The position numbers and the translations under genes were made by a program. A stretch of 64,000 nt of DNA. It comes from Panagrolaimus kolymaensis (lineage: Eukaryota; Nematoda; Chromadorea; Rhabditida; Panagrolaimidae). The stretch is from NCBI GenBank assembly GCA_028622995.1, contig JAJQJQ010000040.1:620001-684000 (forward strand), in the 5' to 3' direction. Below the pieces are notes generated by a model, which made no database searches, was not told the origin of the DNA, and saw only the letters and a program-made list of their open reading frames with translations. Shown one piece after another: positions 60,844 through 64,000 of the stretch (position 1 is the first letter of the stretch; every line of letters starts with the position of its first letter).

Positions 60844-63800
60844 ATGGGTGGTACACTATCATGTGGCGGATGTCAATATGGAAATTGCTTAAATGCATCA
60901 ACATTACTTACCGGTCCCACTTCATACAGGTACCATCATTTGGGAAACTGTCTTCGGATAAACAAAAATAATTTCATTATAGATTTGCAGCAGAAATATT
61001 TCGTTTAAGCGAAGATAGAACAGAATGGCTTAAAGTTCATCCGAGCGTTCTCTCAGTTACGGTAAATCGTAAAATGGGTCATAGTAACACAATAGCAGAA
61101 TTGAGTGCCGCAAATCTTCGACATCAAAATGTTTTTCAAATGCCAATACATCGAGGTATTTTCTTATTTTTTAAATTTTAATATAAGTTTAAAATATATT
61201 TTTATTTTTGTGAGTCTAGGAGAAAGCTAAAATGACCTTTCCTTATCCTTACATTTATAACTTTATGAGGTAGAACATCCAATAATTTTTTTTAAATTTA
61301 ATCAAGATATTAAAAATTGGATGCTGCTTTAATATTCACATTTACGACTTCCAATAAAATTCTAAATTTTAGCCCTTTTTTCGCTTATTTTCCCCCAGGA
61401 AATAGAAAGACAAAAATTCTTTCATCGTAAAAATCTGCGCATGAATTTTTTGGCACTTTTTTTTAAAATTACTCTTGCTGTTTACAGTGATTTATTCATC
61501 TCCTTTTTTCCTTTCCCTTTTGCATACACTTAATTAATCGGAAGCAGCGTAGTATTCAAGATGGAAAATAAAAATGAAGCGAGAAAACATAGCGTCCACT
61601 TAGAAAAAAATGATGAAAAGCATTGTCTTTATGAAAGAGGCTTGCTTTGTTTTTATTTATGTGCGTTTTATTGTTCAAAAAATAAAGGAAAAAAGTGTGG
61701 AAGGGTAATTACAAAGCTTTGGCGCACGCCGACACAAAAATGACTCAGCATCATCAAAAAAAAAAAAAAATGAAAATCGAATAGTGTGAAAAGTAAATAA
61801 TTTGTAAGTATCCTCCACCACTTGAAAAAAGCTCAAGAATATCTTTAATTCATTATTTTTCGCCTTTAATTAAAACTTTGCGCAGCAGCTAATAGTCAGT
61901 CTCATCATCCCAAAGTTTTTTCAAAAATAAATGTGTGGGAGCGTTGCTCCTTTTTTTGATGGGTTAAAAAATTTCGGTAATCAAATTTAAAAATGACGAT
62001 GAAAAGAAAATTCTTGAAGCAAAAAAAAATTAGGAATTTAATTTCCTGTAGTTGCATAGAAAAAGACTAAAGAATGAACATTTTACTTTTATAGATAGCG
62101 AAATTAAGCGATATTCGGATAGATTTGTTTATTGGAAAGCTGAAAATGGGATTTTTGCTTTAAATGTTGTTTCTCGAACTGACGTAGATCAATTTTGTGC
62201 TGTGGCTTCAACAAGTGGCATTGAAATGAATCCCGAAAATCCTTCTCAAACATTTCGATGCGAAATGGCTTCTTTGATGAATGCACGGCATGGACATATT
62301 GTGGAAAATGAAGCTCTGAGATTTAGTAATTGCACCATAACGTTTCGACCACCAGATGGTTTACAAATTTTTGATAAAGACGAAAATCAACTGTTATCCA
62401 CAAGTGCTGTAGGTTAATTTATTTTTTATTATGATATCTTCATAGCGAACTTACTTTTTCGAGAATGTAGCATATATTTTCAGTTAATTTTATTTCTTTT
62501 TTTTAGTATGAAATATTATTATCGGCGAACGAGCCTCATAAAATTGTGTTTCTTTCGTTTCCTTCGAAAGCAATTGCACTTCAATTTCGACAATCTGAAG
62601 ATCTTCGAACATTTTGTCATTCGATTTTAAATGAATCTTCGATTGCTATGGCTGGTGGTATTCGATCGAATGAGCATGCTATTAGTTGGCTTAATCGAAC
62701 CTTGGATTCTGTCATAACGCTAATTAAAGGCAGTCGATTTAATTCAATGACCACTTCAACTTCATCTAGCAGCGGCGTGGATCTTTCAGCTGATCCTAGA
62801 CTTCCTGGAAATGCCATTGCTGCATCAAAACATTACATGGAAACATTGTATTCCCTAAAATATATGCTCATATTCAGAATAGCTTCGCTTAAGGGATTTA
62901 TACCAAACACAAATTTTTCTGAAATGATTTATCCAACTGAATTACGAGCCAGAGTATCGTCCACACATTTACCTAATTATGTTCATCTTTATTGTTGCTT
63001 GCATGCTCAGTTCTCTATGTAAGTTTTTTTCCAATTGATTGTTTTTTTGTTTTGTTTTGTTAAATCCCCTTCAAATATTAAACTATTTTACAGGAAAAAA
63101 CAAATTAAAGATATATCAGCAAGTTCTCAATTTCTTCGAGTTATGGAAACCCCTCCAACAATAACACCACCGTTGACAACACCCCAAGAACCAAAATCAC
63201 ATGTAAGTACTTTTTCTAAAAAATTACATAAATGTCTTACTAAATTTCGTAATAAAAATTTTGATTTATACAATAAATTTGTTTTGGTAAATATTTAAAT
63301 GACAACTCTTTAGAAATTTATCAATATTATAAACGTTTAATTTAGATTTCCAAAGATGTTGAAAATCGAAGGATTGTTGATGAAAAACTTTTGAAAAGTA
63401 TTATTGAGTTGGTTCAAACTGAAGAAACATTTGTTAAAGATTTGGAAAAATTAATGGAGCAATACGTGAAGCCAGGGAAACTTATATTTTTAGAATGTAC
63501 ACAAACGATGCATAAAACACACGAAATATTTTTTAATTCTTTACAAGATGCTTCGGGCGATTTATTAACCTCACCTTCATCGCAATCATTAAATTATACC
63601 CAAATAAAAGATGCAGTGATGAGAATTTCAGCTTTATTTATTAATAAATGTAACAAATTCAAAATTTATAGTGAATATTCAGCTGCGTATTTAAGGTTTC
63701 AACATCTTCAAAAAGGTTTGCTTCATAGTTTTTGATTTATTCAAAGTGTTTTGCTTTTTAGCCGATGAAAGGTTAAAAAATATATTAGAAGAATTAAATG

Positions 63801-64000
63801 CTTCTGGTCAACATAAAGAATCGGTTCAATCACTTTTAATAAAACCAATTCAGCGTGTTTTAAAATATCCATTATTTTTGGAACAAATAAAAGAATTTTG
63901 TAATAAAGATAGTATGGAACAACGACAATGTGTACAAGCTTTGAATCGAATGCAAACCCTTGCAACGTATGTAAATGAAATGCAAAGAATTCATGAAGAA
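60844..64000 (+). CDS. tiam-1: TIAM-type Rho/Rac guanine nucleotide exchange factor, partial (3' end off the right edge)
   Basis: Seven exons in phase so far: 60844-60929, 60983-61155, 62095-62408, 62507-63018, 63094-63202, 63346-63715 and 63762 to the edge, about 600 residues. It starts MGGTLSCGGCQYGNC, a glycine-2 N-myristoylation signal with nearby cysteines for palmitoylation, as in TIAM/Still life proteins. The middle (residues about 100-370) has no domain I can assign with certainty. The DH domain begins near residue 410: KLLKSIIELVQTEETFVKDL, then SLLIKPIQRVLKYPLFLEQI, the family's conserved helix. A PH domain should follow beyond the window. C. elegans TIAM-1 acts with Rac in axon guidance and dendrite shape, partly under UNC-40. 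An intron of 939 nt lies at 61156-62094. The exact orthology rests on the myristoylated start plus DH order. Confidence 0.8.
61156..62094 (+). other. intron 2 of the TIAM-like gene
   Basis: 939 nt, T/A-run-rich, no coding signal. A 60-residue ORF at 61561-61743 has no features. Confidence 0.7.

Noticed and set aside
1..64000. CRISPR arrays, bacterial operons, insertion sequences
   Set aside because: Introns in every gene and metazoan protein families show nuclear eukaryotic DNA; no direct-repeat/spacer pattern is present.

Overview
This window is nuclear DNA of a nematode. It is strongly AT-rich. The genes have many short introns (about 45-60 nt) next to a few of 0.5-1.6 kb, with GTAAGT/GTATGT-like donors and TTTTAG or TTTCAG acceptors. 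The protein set is metazoan and nematode-like: CED-12, NEKL-1, UNC-40, CRTC-1, NPP-7 and TIAM-1 type proteins. Acceptors often read TTTTTAG as well as TTTTCAG, and some abut the start ATG, which fits SL trans-splicing. I cannot name the species. A non-Caenorhabditis nematode is likely; clade IV is only a guess.

Layout. 1-4.8 kb (minus): a TANGO6-like gene running off the left edge, then ced-12/ELMO. 5.6-9.0 kb (plus): a NEK9-type kinase with RCC1 repeats (nekl-1). 9.1-11.8 kb: a divergent pair, txdc-9 (TXNDC9) and ess-2 (DGCR14), 224 bp apart. 12.1-15.1 kb (plus): an ammonium transporter in 15 exons. 15.5-20.3 kb (minus): a proton/oligopeptide transporter whose first exon appears to be only 22 nt. 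21.5-23.7 kb (minus): a Nup153/NPP-7-like FG nucleoporin in which a 111-nt exon plus its intron has been amplified in tandem. 24.9-33.7 kb (plus): unc-40/DCC, the netrin receptor, with one apparent single-base frameshift. 33.7-44.5 kb: 10.8 kb without a convincing gene, holding a 208-bp foldback element and dense T/A tracts. 44.5-46.6 kb (plus): an F-box protein. 47.0-48.6 kb (minus): an unrecognised repeat-containing protein. 49.0-52.0 kb (minus): PIG-O. 53.7-55.0 kb (minus): crtc-1. 55.4-56.5 kb (plus): S-formylglutathione hydrolase. 57.1-58.2 kb (plus): TFIIS. 58.8-59.2 kb: a possible exon pair of a secreted protein. 60.8 kb to the right edge: a TIAM-type RhoGEF, cut in its DH domain.

There is no operon-like functional theme and no sign of horizontal transfer. 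UNC-40, CED-12 and TIAM-1 do belong to one known biology (netrin and Rac signalling to actin), but linkage here may be chance. Gene models were assembled by hand from splice sites and reading phase. Every gene modelled from a start codon to a stop sums to a multiple of three except unc-40, which does so only if one inserted base is ignored. The strongest follow-ups are the nup153 exon amplification, the unc-40 frameshift, the foldback element and the unknown repeat protein. I found no tRNA, rRNA, CRISPR array or clear autonomous transposon gene, and nothing I would call a new biological system.
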